Below, piece after piece: positions 8,129 to 17,149 of a DNA stretch of 64,000 nt. Location of the stretch: contig CANMZA010000002.1 of assembly GCA_947502305.1 (NCBI GenBank), positions 1,021,041 through 1,085,040 on the forward strand, written 5' to 3'. The translations under genes and the position numbers were made by a program. Origin of the DNA: an uncultured Erythrobacter sp. GTDB lineage: Bacteria > Pseudomonadota > Alphaproteobacteria > Sphingomonadales > Sphingomonadaceae. The notes beneath the pieces are model-generated. The model saw nothing but the letters and a program-made list of their open reading frames with translations. It searched no databases and was not told where the DNA came from. The stretch's first letter is position 1, and each line of letters begins with the position of its first letter.

Positions 8129-9115
8129 CTAGGCGGGAAACACTTCGCCCGTCATCCGCTCTGACATCGCCCAAAGCGCATCGGCATTGCCGCTATCCAG
8201 CGCGTAACTGCGCACACCGCCGCTGTCGCTTTCATTGTCGATTTCGGCGACGCGGCAATCTTCGCAATACACACCGCCGCGCCCTTCCAATTCATCCGCC
8301 GTGGCTGCCCATGTGGATGTCGCCGCGCCTTGCGGGATGGTTTTCCATGCAAAATCTGCGTCGCGCTCTTCGATGCTTTTGACCAAGGCTGCCTGCATTT
8401 CTTCGGACATGTGACGGCCCAGATTGGTCCGAATGCCGCCGGGGTGAACGGCATAGGCGTGCACACCCTTTTCGCCAAAGCGCTGCTCCAGCCCCACTGA
8501 AAACAGCACATTGGCAGTTTTGGATTGGCCGTAACTGACGAAAGGCTGGTATTCGCGCCCGTCAAAATTGGGATCGTCAAAATCCACCGGGGCAAAGTGA
8601 TGGCCGCGGCTCGACAGATTGACGATGCGTTTATCCGCGCCCTTTTCCACCAGCGGCATCAAGTGTTTGGTCAGCACAAAATGCCCCAGATGATTGGTGC
8701 CGAATTGGCTTTCAAAACCGTCACTGGTGCTACCCTGCGGCGTGGCCATGATCCCGGCATTGTTGATCAGCAAATCGATCTTGTCGAAGCGGGTGTTCGC
8801 CTCCGCACCGCAAGCGCGCACGCTGTCCAGTGACCCTAGATCGCAGATGATCGTCTCAACGCTCCCTGCATTTGGGCCTGCATTTGTGCCCGCATTAGTG
8901 CCTGCATCGGTTTCGGCGCGGATCGCCTCGGCTGCTTCGTCCAGCTTGGCCTGATCGCGGCCAGCCAGCACGACATGCGCGCCCTTCGCCGCCATCGCGC
9001 GCCCGGTTTCCTGACCCAGACCGGAATTGCCGCCCGTGATGAAGACGGTTTTGCCTGACAAGTCTTTGCCTGAAAGCACTTCGTCGGTTGTGCTGTGTGC
9101 GCCAAAATCGCTCAT
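8129..9115 (-). CDS. Short-chain dehydrogenase/reductase (retinol dehydrogenase/WWOX-like)
   Basis: 328 residues, NAD(P)-dependent SDR. The cofactor motif is TGGNSGLG, the structural NNAG is in LLINNAGIM, the catalytic Ser is in NLSSRGH, and the YxxxK motif is YGQSK, followed by AVHPGG. The longer form of about 320 residues fits the classical SDR group related to retinol dehydrogenases. Start at 9115 is preferred over the open frame to 9253 because of GGGAGAG just upstream. A 12-bp tandem repeat inserts an NAGTNAGPNAGS stretch between the cofactor domain and the NLGSLD-like strand. It lies convergent with the esterase gene. Substrate unknown. Confidence 0.88.
   Translation of the reverse strand: MSDFGAHSTTDEVLSGKDLSGKTVFITGGNSGLGQETGRAMAAKGAHVVLAGRDQAKLDEAAEAIRAETDAGTNAGTNAGPNAGSVETIICDLGSLDSVRACGAEANTRFDKIDLLINNAGIMATPQGSTSDGFESQFGTNHLGHFVLTKHLMPLVEKGADKRIVNLSSRGHHFAPVDFDDPNFDGREYQPFVSYGQSKTANVLFSVGLEQRFGEKGVHAYAVHPGGIRTNLGRHMSEEMQAALVKSIEERDADFAWKTIPQGAATSTWAATADELEGRGGVYCEDCRVAEIDNESDSGGVRSYALDSGNADALWAMSERMTGEVFPA
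8865..8912. repeat. 12-bp tandem repeat, 4 units, in the SDR gene
   Basis: Units at 8865, 8877, 8889 and 8901, close to CCTGCATTNGTG, encode NAGx repeats in a surface loop. Confidence 0.8.
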
Positions 9116-9153
9116 TTTCGTCTCTCCCAAATCTGCTTTACCCGCAAACGTAA

Positions 9154-9186
9154 CAGGGGCGCGGCGGCATGACCACCGCGCCCCTG
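9154..9186 (-). terminator. Hairpin after the mechanosensitive channel gene, probable terminator
   Basis: Perfect 11-bp GC-rich stem (CAGGGGCGCGG at 9154-9164 with CCGCGCCCCTG at 9176-9186). On the minus strand it is followed only by a weak TTACGTTT. It lies between the channel gene and the SDR gene, both read leftwards. Confidence 0.55.
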
Positions 9187-9213
9187 ACGAAACGCAGATT
9201 TGAGCGCTTGGGA

Positions 9214-10365
9214 TTACTTCTTGTCGAAGCTGTCCAGTTTCTTGGCAGCCCATTCGCGCCCGCCCAAACCAAAGGCGAGCGAACCGGCAACAGCCAGGCC
9301 GATGACCACCGCGCTAAAGGCAACGTCGACGATTTCTGGGCCGACTTCCATCTTACGCAGACCCATAAAGGTGAACACCAGGATGGTCGCATAGCGCACA
9401 ACCATGCCTTGCATCGTGTCCGCGCCGACGAATTTGGCGACGACATTTGCGATCAGGAACCCGGCGCCAATCACAACCGCGCCGAACAAGACGCTGCTGC
9501 CTTGGGCGAGCACTTCGTCAAGGATGGCCGTCAATTCTGGGAAGCCCAGCAATTTGGTGGCGGCAATGGCAAAGAACAGGATAATCCCGATCTGCGCAAT
9601 CCGCGCAATCGCGCCTGATGCGCTGGTGCCTGCAGGCAGCAGGCCAAGCGCCGTTACCGGACCGTCAATGCCCAATCCGGTGAGCAGTTCGGTGAGGATG
9701 CTTACGACAAAGCGGCTGATCAAATAACCGATGCCGAGCAAGACGCCAGCGGCGATAATGTTCGGAATGGCGCTCATGACCAAGGCAAGCATATCGGTCG
9801 CCGGAACAGAAATCGCGGCGATGTTCAGCACGCCCAGTGCGCCGATTGCGACGGGAATGGCGATCAGAGCATAGATGACAGTGCCCAGAGTTTTGCTGAT
9901 CATGGTGTTGCCGGTGACATCATCGACGCCGCCTTTATTGGCCCATTTGTCGATATTGATCGTTTGCATCGCGGTGACCGCAATATCGCGGACGATCCCG
10001 GCGATCATCAAACCGATAAAGAGCAACAAACCTGCGCCCACGAGATTGGGAATGTACCCCATCACAGTGTCTAGCAATTCGTTGATCGGGCCAGCAACGC
10101 CGCCCAGTTCCAGCACATCAAGGATCGCCAGCAGGCCAAACAGCCAGATCAGCAAAGAGACGATTTTGCCAAGCGATGCACCGATGCTTTCGCCGCTGCT
10201 GGTGCCGCGATTGAGAATGCTGATACGGTCGATAAGTTTGGCAAATGCCCATTTTGCCGCCTTCGCCAGCAGCCACGTGACCGCCAGAATTGCGGCCGCA
10301 AAAACAACTTTCTCGCCAATTTCCATGGCGAGGGCTGGATCGAATTGGTACCTTCCAATTTGCAT
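9214..10365 (-). CDS. Mechanosensitive ion channel-like protein with TM-helix repeats (CmpX type)
   Basis: 383 residues, inner membrane. The sequence consists of repeated amphipathic and transmembrane blocks with the recurring pattern IPNLVGAGLLL, IPNIIAAGVLLGIGYLISRF and VLFGAVVIGAGFLIANVV, which is the conserved TM-helix repeat of CmpX-type MscS relatives. The C-terminal soluble beta-domain of MscS is absent or very short. An AGGGGA ribosome site precedes the ATG. Role in osmotic or envelope stress is inferred from the family. It is divergent from the isoaspartyl peptidase gene. Confidence 0.8.
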   Translation of the reverse strand: MQIGRYQFDPALAMEIGEKVVFAAAILAVTWLLAKAAKWAFAKLIDRISILNRGTSSGESIGASLGKIVSLLIWLFGLLAILDVLELGGVAGPINELLDTVMGYIPNLVGAGLLLFIGLMIAGIVRDIAVTAMQTINIDKWANKGGVDDVTGNTMISKTLGTVIYALIAIPVAIGALGVLNIAAISVPATDMLALVMSAIPNIIAAGVLLGIGYLISRFVVSILTELLTGLGIDGPVTALGLLPAGTSASGAIARIAQIGIILFFAIAATKLLGFPELTAILDEVLAQGSSVLFGAVVIGAGFLIANVVAKFVGADTMQGMVVRYATILVFTFMGLRKMEVGPEIVDVAFSAVVIGLAVAGSLAFGLGGREWAAKKLDSFDKK

Positions 10366-10490
10366 GGTAATCCCCTCTAGTGTTGAAAAATCTAAGTTAA
10401 ACAGCGCACAAAGCGCAATTGTATCTTAATCGGTTACATATTATTGCGCATAAGAAACGTAAATATACATTTCAAAGAGGCTTTATACTC

Positions 10491-11684
10491 ATGGTGAGTA
10501 ACATAATTTCAAGCAGAATGACAGTGTTAACTTGGATGGACCTATTCCTGCGCCCGTTCTTGCGCCCCAGCCTGCGCCCCGGCCTGCGCTTCGCTTCGGG
10601 TTTGTTTATGGTCGTCTCTTTGCCGGCTGCGGCTCTGGCCCAGGATGCGTCCGGCGCGGCGGAGGAGCCAGAGCCGCGCTGGTCAATCGCGATCCATGGC
10701 GGGGCCGGGACGCTTGATCCTGACCGTATGACGCCAGAACGCCGCGCAGCCTATGAGGCGGCGTTACAAGAGGCGTTGGATGCGGGCTCTGCCATTCTCG
10801 CAAATGGCGGCAGCGCGATGGAGGCGGTGCAGGCGGCGATCCTGCCGATGGAGGACAATCCCCTGTTCAATGCCGGGCGAGGGGCGGTGTTCACGTGGGA
10901 GGGGCGCAATGAACTCGACGCCTCAATCATGGATGGCCGCGATCGCAGCGCCGGTGCGGTGACCGGCGTGACGACAGTGCGCAATCCTATCTTGCTCGCC
11001 GACAGGGTCCGCACCGATAGCCCGCATGTCTTCCTGATGGGCGAAGGCGCAGAGGAATTTGCGGGCGAGCAAGGTTTTGAAGTGACCCCGCCGGAATGGT
11101 TTGCAACGCAGCGGCGGCTCGAATCGCTTGAGCGGATGCGGGAACGGAACCTGTCTGCGCTGGACGTGGATCACAAATTTGGCACCGTCGGCGCAGTGGC
11201 GCTGGATCAAGATGGCAATTTGGCTGCGGGCACATCGACCGGCGGCATGACCGGCAAACGCTGGGGCCGGATTGGTGATGCGCCGGTGATTGGCGCGGGC
11301 ACCTATGCGGACAATCGCAGCTGCGCCGTGTCGGCGACAGGGTGGGGTGAATACTTCATCCGCGTCGGTGTGGCGCAGGAGATTTGCACGCGTTTGCGCT
11401 ATCAATTCCGTGTCGAGGCTCTTGAGGCTCAGCTGAGCGTTCCGCACGATGAGAACGGCCCCACTTACATCGTCCATGCCTCCGAATTGGCGATGGGTGC
11501 CGACATATTCCAAGAAGTTGCTGACGACGTTATGGCTGAAGTCAAAGAATTAGGCGGCGATGGCGGCGTGATCCTAGTCACGCCCGAAGGCCACGCCATT
11601 TTCAGCTTCAACACAACCGGCATGTATCGAGGCCGCGCCACCAGCGAGGGTGTCAATGAAGTGGCGATCTTTGCGGAGGAATAG
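10491..11684 (+). CDS. Isoaspartyl peptidase/L-asparaginase (Ntn hydrolase), secreted
   Basis: About 397 residues. After a signal peptide ending near PAAALAQDA comes the plant-type asparaginase fold beginning WSIAIHGGAG. Autocleavage should occur before the Thr of GTVGAVALD, giving alpha and beta chains, with the substrate site in GTSTGGMTGKRWGRIGDAP. It cleaves isoaspartyl dipeptides or asparagine in the periplasm. The start is uncertain: the ATG at 10491 has AGAGG upstream, and 10518 is also possible. Between start and signal core a 12-bp repeat encodes LRPF-LRPS-LRPG. Single gene, divergent from the channel gene. Confidence 0.88.
   Translation: MVSNIISSRMTVLTWMDLFLRPFLRPSLRPGLRFASGLFMVVSLPAAALAQDASGAAEEPEPRWSIAIHGGAGTLDPDRMTPERRAAYEAALQEALDAGSAILANGGSAMEAVQAAILPMEDNPLFNAGRGAVFTWEGRNELDASIMDGRDRSAGAVTGVTTVRNPILLADRVRTDSPHVFLMGEGAEEFAGEQGFEVTPPEWFATQRRLESLERMRERNLSALDVDHKFGTVGAVALDQDGNLAAGTSTGGMTGKRWGRIGDAPVIGAGTYADNRSCAVSATGWGEYFIRVGVAQEICTRLRYQFRVEALEAQLSVPHDENGPTYIVHASELAMGADIFQEVADDVMAEVKELGGDGGVILVTPEGHAIFSFNTTGMYRGRATSEGVNEVAIFAEE
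10545..10592. repeat. 12-bp tandem repeat, 4 units, in the asparaginase signal region
   Basis: Units at 10545, 10557, 10569 and 10581 (about NNCCTGCGCCCC) encode LRPx repeats just before the hydrophobic signal core, making an unusually long positively charged n-region. Confidence 0.8.
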
Positions 11685-11702
11685 CCGCTCTCAAATCCGG
11701 CC

Positions 11703-12593
11703 CTAAATATCGCCCAGCCGGCACCCGCGCGCCTCCAGAATAGGTCGCATTTCGCGATACGCCGCCGGGGTCCGGTCGAGCGGGATATAGGGGTGCAAAT
11801 GATGCACAATGTGAAACTGCATCCCCATTGAACCCAAATTGCCGATCTTGGATTTCCAACTGCGCGTGTTTGTATAGCGGGTTCGATGCGAGCCGGGATG
11901 GTGCGGCGCCCATGACAGGAAAAACGAAATATATGTCAGCGCAATATGCATCGGCAGCCACCACAGCAGCAGCGCCTCCATCGCAAAACCATTCCACGCC
12001 AACGCGCCAAGAATAGCGATAAAACCCAGCCGGTAAGCCAGCGCCAGTACAAGCAAGCCGGGGCGATTGTTGCGCATCAACGCCGCGGCGTAGTGCTCAT
12101 TGCGTTTCGCATTCGGCTGGCGCCCTTTGATCGCGTGCCAAATCGCCTGCCATGGCCCTGCTGCTTTGGAGGCGATGTCCACGTCGAGGTCAGGATCATT
12201 GGTGTGGCGGTGATGTTCGAGATGCGTGACGCGAAACACCTCAAACGGTGTCACCAACATCCAAGTGGTCGCATGGCCAAGCAATTCATTGAGCCAGCGC
12301 AGCCGCGTTCCGCGCCGGGCAATAATGTCATGCTGCGCCTCATGCGTGGGCAAATAGACCAGCGCCAAATTGATTGTCGCAATCGGGAACGCCGCCCACA
12401 GCGGCAGCAGATCATAGAATACGAACGGCCACAGCGACAGCCACGCGGCCAAATTGCCAAATGCCCAAACCACCGCCAACCATGGAACCATGCCCGAATG
12501 TTTGCGCGCAATTTTCAGCTCAAGCCGCCGCAATTGCGCATCTGTCATTTGCGATAGATCGGCAGGCAGAATTGCGGGATCATCCGTGCTCAT
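11703..12593 (-). CDS. Membrane fatty acid desaturase family protein
   Basis: 296 residues with paired hydrophobic hairpins and three His boxes: HEAQH (box 1), HLEHHRH (box 2) and HIVHHLHP (box 3), which hold a di-iron centre. Members desaturate or hydroxylate lipids, and some act on carotenoids, which this group often makes; the sequence alone does not decide. The ATG at 12593 has GGAAGGTGGA upstream and follows the stop of the small membrane protein by one base. It ends the run that begins with the MoxR cluster. Convergent with the asparaginase gene. Confidence 0.85.
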   Translation of the reverse strand: MSTDDPAILPADLSQMTDAQLRRLELKIARKHSGMVPWLAVVWAFGNLAAWLSLWPFVFYDLLPLWAAFPIATINLALVYLPTHEAQHDIIARRGTRLRWLNELLGHATTWMLVTPFEVFRVTHLEHHRHTNDPDLDVDIASKAAGPWQAIWHAIKGRQPNAKRNEHYAAALMRNNRPGLLVLALAYRLGFIAILGALAWNGFAMEALLLWWLPMHIALTYISFFLSWAPHHPGSHRTRYTNTRSWKSKIGNLGSMGMQFHIVHHLHPYIPLDRTPAAYREMRPILEARGCRLGDI

Positions 12594-12594
12594 T

Positions 12595-12789
12595 TCAAAT
12601 CCACCTTCCGCTGATTTGAGCAAACAGGCCCCAAAAACCGCCCACAATCAGCGCAAACACCAATGTTGAAAGACCAAACGGCGCGGCAAGACCCAAGGCT
12701 TGCATCCCCTGATAAAAAACAGGCACCAAAAAGGCGAATGCAAATATCAAAGGCAGCGCGGCTGCAATGGCTTTTATCAGGCGTTCCAT
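12595..12789 (-). CDS. Small membrane protein of unknown function
   Basis: 64 residues starting MERLIKAIAAALP, with two hydrophobic segments (about residues 5-27 and 38-60). The start at 12789 has AGGGGGA 5 bases upstream; the frame stays open to 12825. It lies between the class A beta-lactamase gene and the desaturase gene and ends one base before the desaturase start, so it may be coupled to it. I do not recognise a family. Confidence 0.65.
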   Translation of the reverse strand: MERLIKAIAAALPLIFAFAFLVPVFYQGMQALGLAAPFGLSTLVFALIVGGFWGLFAQISGRWI

Positions 12790-12825
12790 GTTTCCCCCTT
12801 TGCAAAGGTAAGTAGCAGAATGCAA

Positions 12826-13767
12826 CTAAAATGGAAACGCGTCTTGCTTTTCTGCGAAGCTGGCCAGCACTTCGCCGACGCGTGACAGCACCAATTCTGC
12901 CTCAGGATCTATCCCGTCCGATTGCCCGCGCGCGCGGAAATAGGCGGCGAAGGTGAAGGGGCCGCGATCCGGCGATTCGACAAAGCCAATATCCACATAC
13001 AGGCTGCCCATGCCCGGCCAGAAAGAGGTGCCGGTCTTGTCGCCGGAAATCCAATCCTGCGGCAATCCGGCCCGGACCCTGCGCGCGCCCGTGGCAGTGT
13101 CTGTCATCCATTGGCGCAAGAGGGCGCGGTGGGCGTCTGGCAAGACATCGCCAAACGCCAATTTTGCCGCTGTGCGCGCCATTGCCGGGGCGGTTGTTGT
13201 ATCGCGGATTTCGGTGAGCGGCACGTTGTTCAGCGCTGGCTCTGTCCGGTCAAGGCGGCTGACATCATCGCCGATAGAGCGCCAGAATGCTGTCAGAGCG
13301 GCAGGCCCGCCGACCTCGCGCAGCAAGACATTGGCGGCGGTGTTGTCGGAAAATTTCTGCGTCGCCTCCGCCAATTCGCGCAACGTCGCGCCGCTGGCCA
13401 ATCGCTCGGTCGTAAACTGAGAATAGCCGAGCAAATCTTCTTGCCGCCAAGTGACGGAGCGATCGGCATTATCCTCACCACTGGCGTCGCGTGCTAGCAC
13501 CATAGCGGCGAGCGAGGTTTTGAACGACGAACAATGCCCAAAGCGTTTGGTTCGATTAAGGCCGATGGAACGGCCAGTGCTAATCTCAAAGAGCTCTGCT
13601 CCCAAAGTGCCGCGCGCTTGCGCTTCGATGATCCTTAGGGTCGAGACAAATCGCCCCGCCGGGCTTTGATCAGGCGGAACGCAGCCGCCCGCACCAAGAG
13701 CAAGACCCGATGCAAGCATGCCGCCCAAGAAAGCGCGCCGGTCAAAATCGGATCGATGCGCGCTCAT
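12826..13767 (-). CDS. Class A beta-lactamase, Tat-type lipoprotein
   Basis: 313 residues with every class A motif in order: S80-x-x-K83 (in HCSSFK), S140-D-N, E176-P-A-L-N180 of the omega loop, and K244-T-G, plus the RDTTT stretch after the omega loop. The N-terminus has DRRAFLGG, a twin-arginine-like signal, and a lipobox ending at Cys29, so the enzyme is probably exported folded and lipid-anchored. It should hydrolyse beta-lactams or a related peptidoglycan-like ligand. The ATG overlaps the stop of the RDD gene by 4 bases, placing it at the end of the MoxR-DUF58 operon. No mobile element is near, so it looks like a resident gene. Confidence 0.9.
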   Translation of the reverse strand: MSAHRSDFDRRAFLGGMLASGLALGAGGCVPPDQSPAGRFVSTLRIIEAQARGTLGAELFEISTGRSIGLNRTKRFGHCSSFKTSLAAMVLARDASGEDNADRSVTWRQEDLLGYSQFTTERLASGATLRELAEATQKFSDNTAANVLLREVGGPAALTAFWRSIGDDVSRLDRTEPALNNVPLTEIRDTTTAPAMARTAAKLAFGDVLPDAHRALLRQWMTDTATGARRVRAGLPQDWISGDKTGTSFWPGMGSLYVDIGFVESPDRGPFTFAAYFRARGQSDGIDPEAELVLSRVGEVLASFAEKQDAFPF

Positions 13768-14726
13768 GAAAACTTGTCCGCCTTGCGTTTGCCAAAGCGC
13801 ATATTTCCCTCCAGCTTGGCCCGCAATTGCGCGTAGAATGCTTCTAGGAAAGCGCGCTCATCCCCGGCACCGGGGTCCCAGCCAATCTTGCGGCAAATGG
13901 TCGCATGCACGGCGGCCAAGGCATCGGGCTGAGCCTCGCGCAGCATCCGCTCCAGCGTCTGCAATTCATGCTCGCCATAAACCGCCAATTCCTCCTCGCC
14001 AAAGTCATAGCGCGCGCCGGTAATGTGGCTGGAGCCTTCGACGGCGGCACCTTGTGTCGACAGCGCCTCTGCCAGCTTTGTCCGCGGCGCATCGACCACC
14101 CAAGTGCCGGCAATCACATCGCCTGCCCGCATCGCGTCTTTGTTGAAAAATGGGAATGCCATGAAGATCAGGAACCAGATCATTCCCGCAATTCCGAAAC
14201 TGCCATCGGCCCCGGTTGGCGCGACCAATAGGAAGATCAGCGGCATAAACAGCTCAATATCCCGCAGCAGATTGCGCGCAATAATCGCCTCTGGCGTTAA
14301 GCGCCCGCCGCCCCGCGCCGCTACCCGAATACCCAGCGCGCGTTTGCCCCATGTAGCCCCGCGCGGGCCCAATTCCATCCCAAGGAAATAGCCATAGCGG
14401 GCCAGAAACATGATCAGGATGATCAGGATCACGACAAATTCGGCTGCGCCCGAAATCGTCTCTCCGTCAGAATCGGTGATTTGCTCCATCACCCCGCCAA
14501 GCGCGAAACCCAAAAATAAGAGGATCGCCAGCAAGCCGCAGCCCAAGATTAGGAAATCGAGCACCAAGGCACCAATCCGCGACCCGCGAGACGCGATTGT
14601 GACGGGGACTGAGATCCCCTCTGGCGTGACCAGCATCCGCCGCCTTTTATCGGCCTTCACGGTCCCTTTAACTTCAGGCCTTTCCGTTTCTGGTCTGGCG
14701 ATATTAGGCGGTGCGGGCGCGCTCAC
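13764..14726 (-). CDS. RDD family membrane protein
   Basis: 320 residues. The RDD domain is visible as RIGALVLDFLILGCG (first TM with R and D), followed by a segment with ARYGYFLGMELGPRGATWGKRALGIRV and a third TM. After it comes a cytoplasmic tail of about 110 residues (ELAVYGEHELQTLERMLR) with an alpha-helical character. The GTG start at 14726 overlaps the spoIIM-like gene stop. It is the sixth gene of the DUF4129-DUF4350-MoxR-DUF58-SpoIIM-RDD cluster. Transport or envelope function is suggested by family only. Confidence 0.85.
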   Translation of the reverse strand: MSAPAPPNIARPETERPEVKGTVKADKRRRMLVTPEGISVPVTIASRGSRIGALVLDFLILGCGLLAILLFLGFALGGVMEQITDSDGETISGAAEFVVILIILIMFLARYGYFLGMELGPRGATWGKRALGIRVAARGGGRLTPEAIIARNLLRDIELFMPLIFLLVAPTGADGSFGIAGMIWFLIFMAFPFFNKDAMRAGDVIAGTWVVDAPRTKLAEALSTQGAAVEGSSHITGARYDFGEEELAVYGEHELQTLERMLREAQPDALAAVHATICRKIGWDPGAGDERAFLEAFYAQLRAKLEGNMRFGKRKADKFS

Positions 14727-15814
14727 ACTGCGTCCTCCGCATGATCATCCGGGATGGTTCGCGGAGAATAAAGGAAGAAATAGGCAAGCCAGAATGCAAG
14801 GAAGCTGCCGCCAATGACAAAGCGGCTTTGCGCCCCTTCGACCAATTGCCGCGGAAAAGCCTCCAGCAACGCCGCGACAACCATCATGATCACCACTCCG
14901 ACCATCACAACCGCGCCGCGCTTTCCGCTGATCGATGCGGCTTCTAAAACAGACCGGTCGCCGGTAAATGCCATAGAGCGCCCAATATGCAGCCCCGCCG
15001 CACCCGACAGCAAAATGCCGAACAATTCGGTCGTCCCATGCACGCTGAGCCACGCGGAAAATTCGGTGATCAATCCGGCCTCATCAAACAGCCACAGCAT
15101 CGCGCCCAGCATCGCCATATTGTGGACCAGCAACATCAAAGAAGGCACGCCAAAGGCAAAGCCCAATGCAAAGGCCAGGATGCAGACCCCGGCATTGTTG
15201 CTGAACAAATAGGCCGCAAAGGTAGAAAGACCGTCGGCATTTTGTTCGACGTCCAGCGTGGCCAGCAATTCTTCCCGGCTGGCACCGGGCACGCGCGTAT
15301 CAGCGAGGCCAATTGGGACCAGCCGGTAATACCAATCGCTATCCTGCAAAATCAGCAGCCAACCGACCACCGCCCCTGCGACCATCACGAACAAAGCGAT
15401 GCAGATGTCGAGCCAAATCTCGCGCACGGCGCGGCTCCACCCGCCGAAGATAAACTCTCGAAACCAACTAAAGAACCCTTTGCGCGGGCCGTAAACCTGA
15501 AACCATGCGCGCTGAACCAGGCTTTCCAAATAGCGCAAAGTTGCCGCATCCAATGACGTTTCGCGCGCGACAGAGAGGCTGGAGGCTGCCGTTCGGTACA
15601 GCGTCGGCAGCGCCAGCAAATCGGCATCATCGACCCGCCGCAACCCGCCTTTTTCCATACTGATCACAATTTCTTCGAGCCGCCGCCAATCGCCCTCACG
15701 CTCCAACCGGAACCGATCAGACCGCAGCGCTGCACTTTCAATATCGGCGGGCGCTTCGATTTCTGCGCGCCCAAACCAAGAGGTCAGTTTTTTAGCAGGT
15801 GTCGCGGCGCTCAT
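14723..15814 (-). CDS. Stage II sporulation protein M (SpoIIM)-like membrane protein
   Basis: 363 residues. The N-terminal half is helical and soluble (EIEAPADIESAALRSDRFRLEREGDW-like, charged), and the C-terminal half has about five TM segments with the SpoIIM signature LFSNNAGVCILAFALG and HGTTELFGILLSGAAG. The organism does not sporulate; non-sporulating homologues sit next to MoxR and DUF58 genes, as here. The start overlaps the DUF58 gene stop. Probably part of an envelope complex with the other cluster members, an inference from context. Confidence 0.85.
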   Translation of the reverse strand: MSAATPAKKLTSWFGRAEIEAPADIESAALRSDRFRLEREGDWRRLEEIVISMEKGGLRRVDDADLLALPTLYRTAASSLSVARETSLDAATLRYLESLVQRAWFQVYGPRKGFFSWFREFIFGGWSRAVREIWLDICIALFVMVAGAVVGWLLILQDSDWYYRLVPIGLADTRVPGASREELLATLDVEQNADGLSTFAAYLFSNNAGVCILAFALGFAFGVPSLMLLVHNMAMLGAMLWLFDEAGLITEFSAWLSVHGTTELFGILLSGAAGLHIGRSMAFTGDRSVLEAASISGKRGAVVMVGVVIMMVVAALLEAFPRQLVEGAQSRFVIGGSFLAFWLAYFFLYSPRTIPDDHAEDAV

Positions 15815-17145
15815 CCGATGGCCTCGCTGTTCTTGATCATGAAATACCGATCGATCAGCTGATAGGAGATATGTTCATACGGCGCCTCAATCACATCAAC
15901 GCCCATCCGCCGCAGCCTTTGTAAAACGACGCTGCGTTGGTGCAGCAATGTGTCGGCGGTCACGCTGCGGGCGAGGGTGGCGATGTCGCCGGGGTCTTCT
16001 TCGACGAAGGTTTCAAGCTCGCTATCGGCAATCGTTACGAACAACACGACATGTTTTTTGACCAGCCGACCAATGCTCTCAATCATCAATTCTGCTGCGG
16101 TTGCATCGGTAAAATCGGAAAACAACACGATCAGCGAGCGCCGCTTCAATTTCGCCGTTAACGTCGCCAGAGCCAGTGTGAAATTGGGTTCTGCATTGTC
16201 ATAATCGAGCGCGGCGGCCGCGCTTTGCAATCGGTGGAATGCGCGGCTGTCATTGACGAAGGGGGTCATGACCTGTGGCCGCTGAGCAAAGCCGAACAGC
16301 GAGACACGGTCCCCGCCTTTGAGCGCGACATAAGAACAGGTGAGCGCCGCTGTGACGGCGCGGTCAATGCGGGGCATGCCGTCAACTGGCTCACACATGG
16401 CCTGACCGCAATCGAAGGCGAAGACGATCTGGTTGTCGCGTTCGCTTTCATTTTCGCGGGCATAGAGGTGGTTGTGCCGGGCGCTGGCTTTCCAATCGAT
16501 GCGGCGGCGATCCATGCCGGCCTCATATTCTGACAGCGATTCAAACTGTGTGCCTTCACCGCGAATGCGCCGCGCGATCAGGCCAGTTTGCGCATCGCGC
16601 ATGAAAGTCTGCAATTCTTTTGAGCGCACTGGCGATAGGTCGGGCCAGATCCGCAATTCTTGCTCCACATCCTGCGAAGTCTGCCGCGCGCCAAGCCCCA
16701 AAGGACCGCTCCAGCGCAGCCATGCCCGCGTGATCTGCGCGGTCCCGCGCCGTTCTGGGCGCACTTCGGTGCTGCCGCTATGCGCGCCGGTATCAAGCTC
16801 TTCGACAAGCTGAATATTTGCGCGGCCCGCAGGCGCGAGGCGCGGGTCAAATTCCAACGCGGCCTCTGCTCCCTTTATCAGCGAACGTGAAAATCGCGCA
16901 TGAACGTCTAGCGCGGTGGGCTGGCCGACCTCTGTGTCGGCTGGCACGATCACCTGCCATTCCTCGCACGTGCCCGCCATCATCGCGTCGAGTAAGATGA
17001 GGGCGATCAGCGCAAGCGCCGCGACCGGCGCGATCACCCACAATTGCGGAGAAATAGCGGCGATCACCAAAGCAATCGGCGCAAAACCGGCGATGGTCCA
17101 AGCGGCACGCTCTGTTGGGACTAAAGGCAGGGAAGGTCGCGGCAC
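15811..17145 (-). CDS. DUF58 domain protein (vWA-like, MoxR partner)
   Basis: 444 residues. Two TM helices at the N-terminus (about residues 12-50) are followed by a beta-rich region and the DUF58 motif RRIDWKASARHNHLYARENESER, then a von Willebrand factor A-like domain with VFAFDCGQAM (MIDAS-like D-x-G rather than D-x-S-x-S). The GTG start lies 4 bases after the moxR stop. DUF58 proteins work with MoxR ATPases, perhaps in metal insertion or chaperoning of envelope proteins. Confidence 0.87.
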   Translation of the reverse strand: MPRPSLPLVPTERAAWTIAGFAPIALVIAAISPQLWVIAPVAALALIALILLDAMMAGTCEEWQVIVPADTEVGQPTALDVHARFSRSLIKGAEAALEFDPRLAPAGRANIQLVEELDTGAHSGSTEVRPERRGTAQITRAWLRWSGPLGLGARQTSQDVEQELRIWPDLSPVRSKELQTFMRDAQTGLIARRIRGEGTQFESLSEYEAGMDRRRIDWKASARHNHLYARENESERDNQIVFAFDCGQAMCEPVDGMPRIDRAVTAALTCSYVALKGGDRVSLFGFAQRPQVMTPFVNDSRAFHRLQSAAAALDYDNAEPNFTLALATLTAKLKRRSLIVLFSDFTDATAAELMIESIGRLVKKHVVLFVTIADSELETFVEEDPGDIATLARSVTADTLLHQRSVVLQRLRRMGVDVIEAPYEHISYQLIDRYFMIKNSEAIG

Positions 17146-17149
17146 AGCT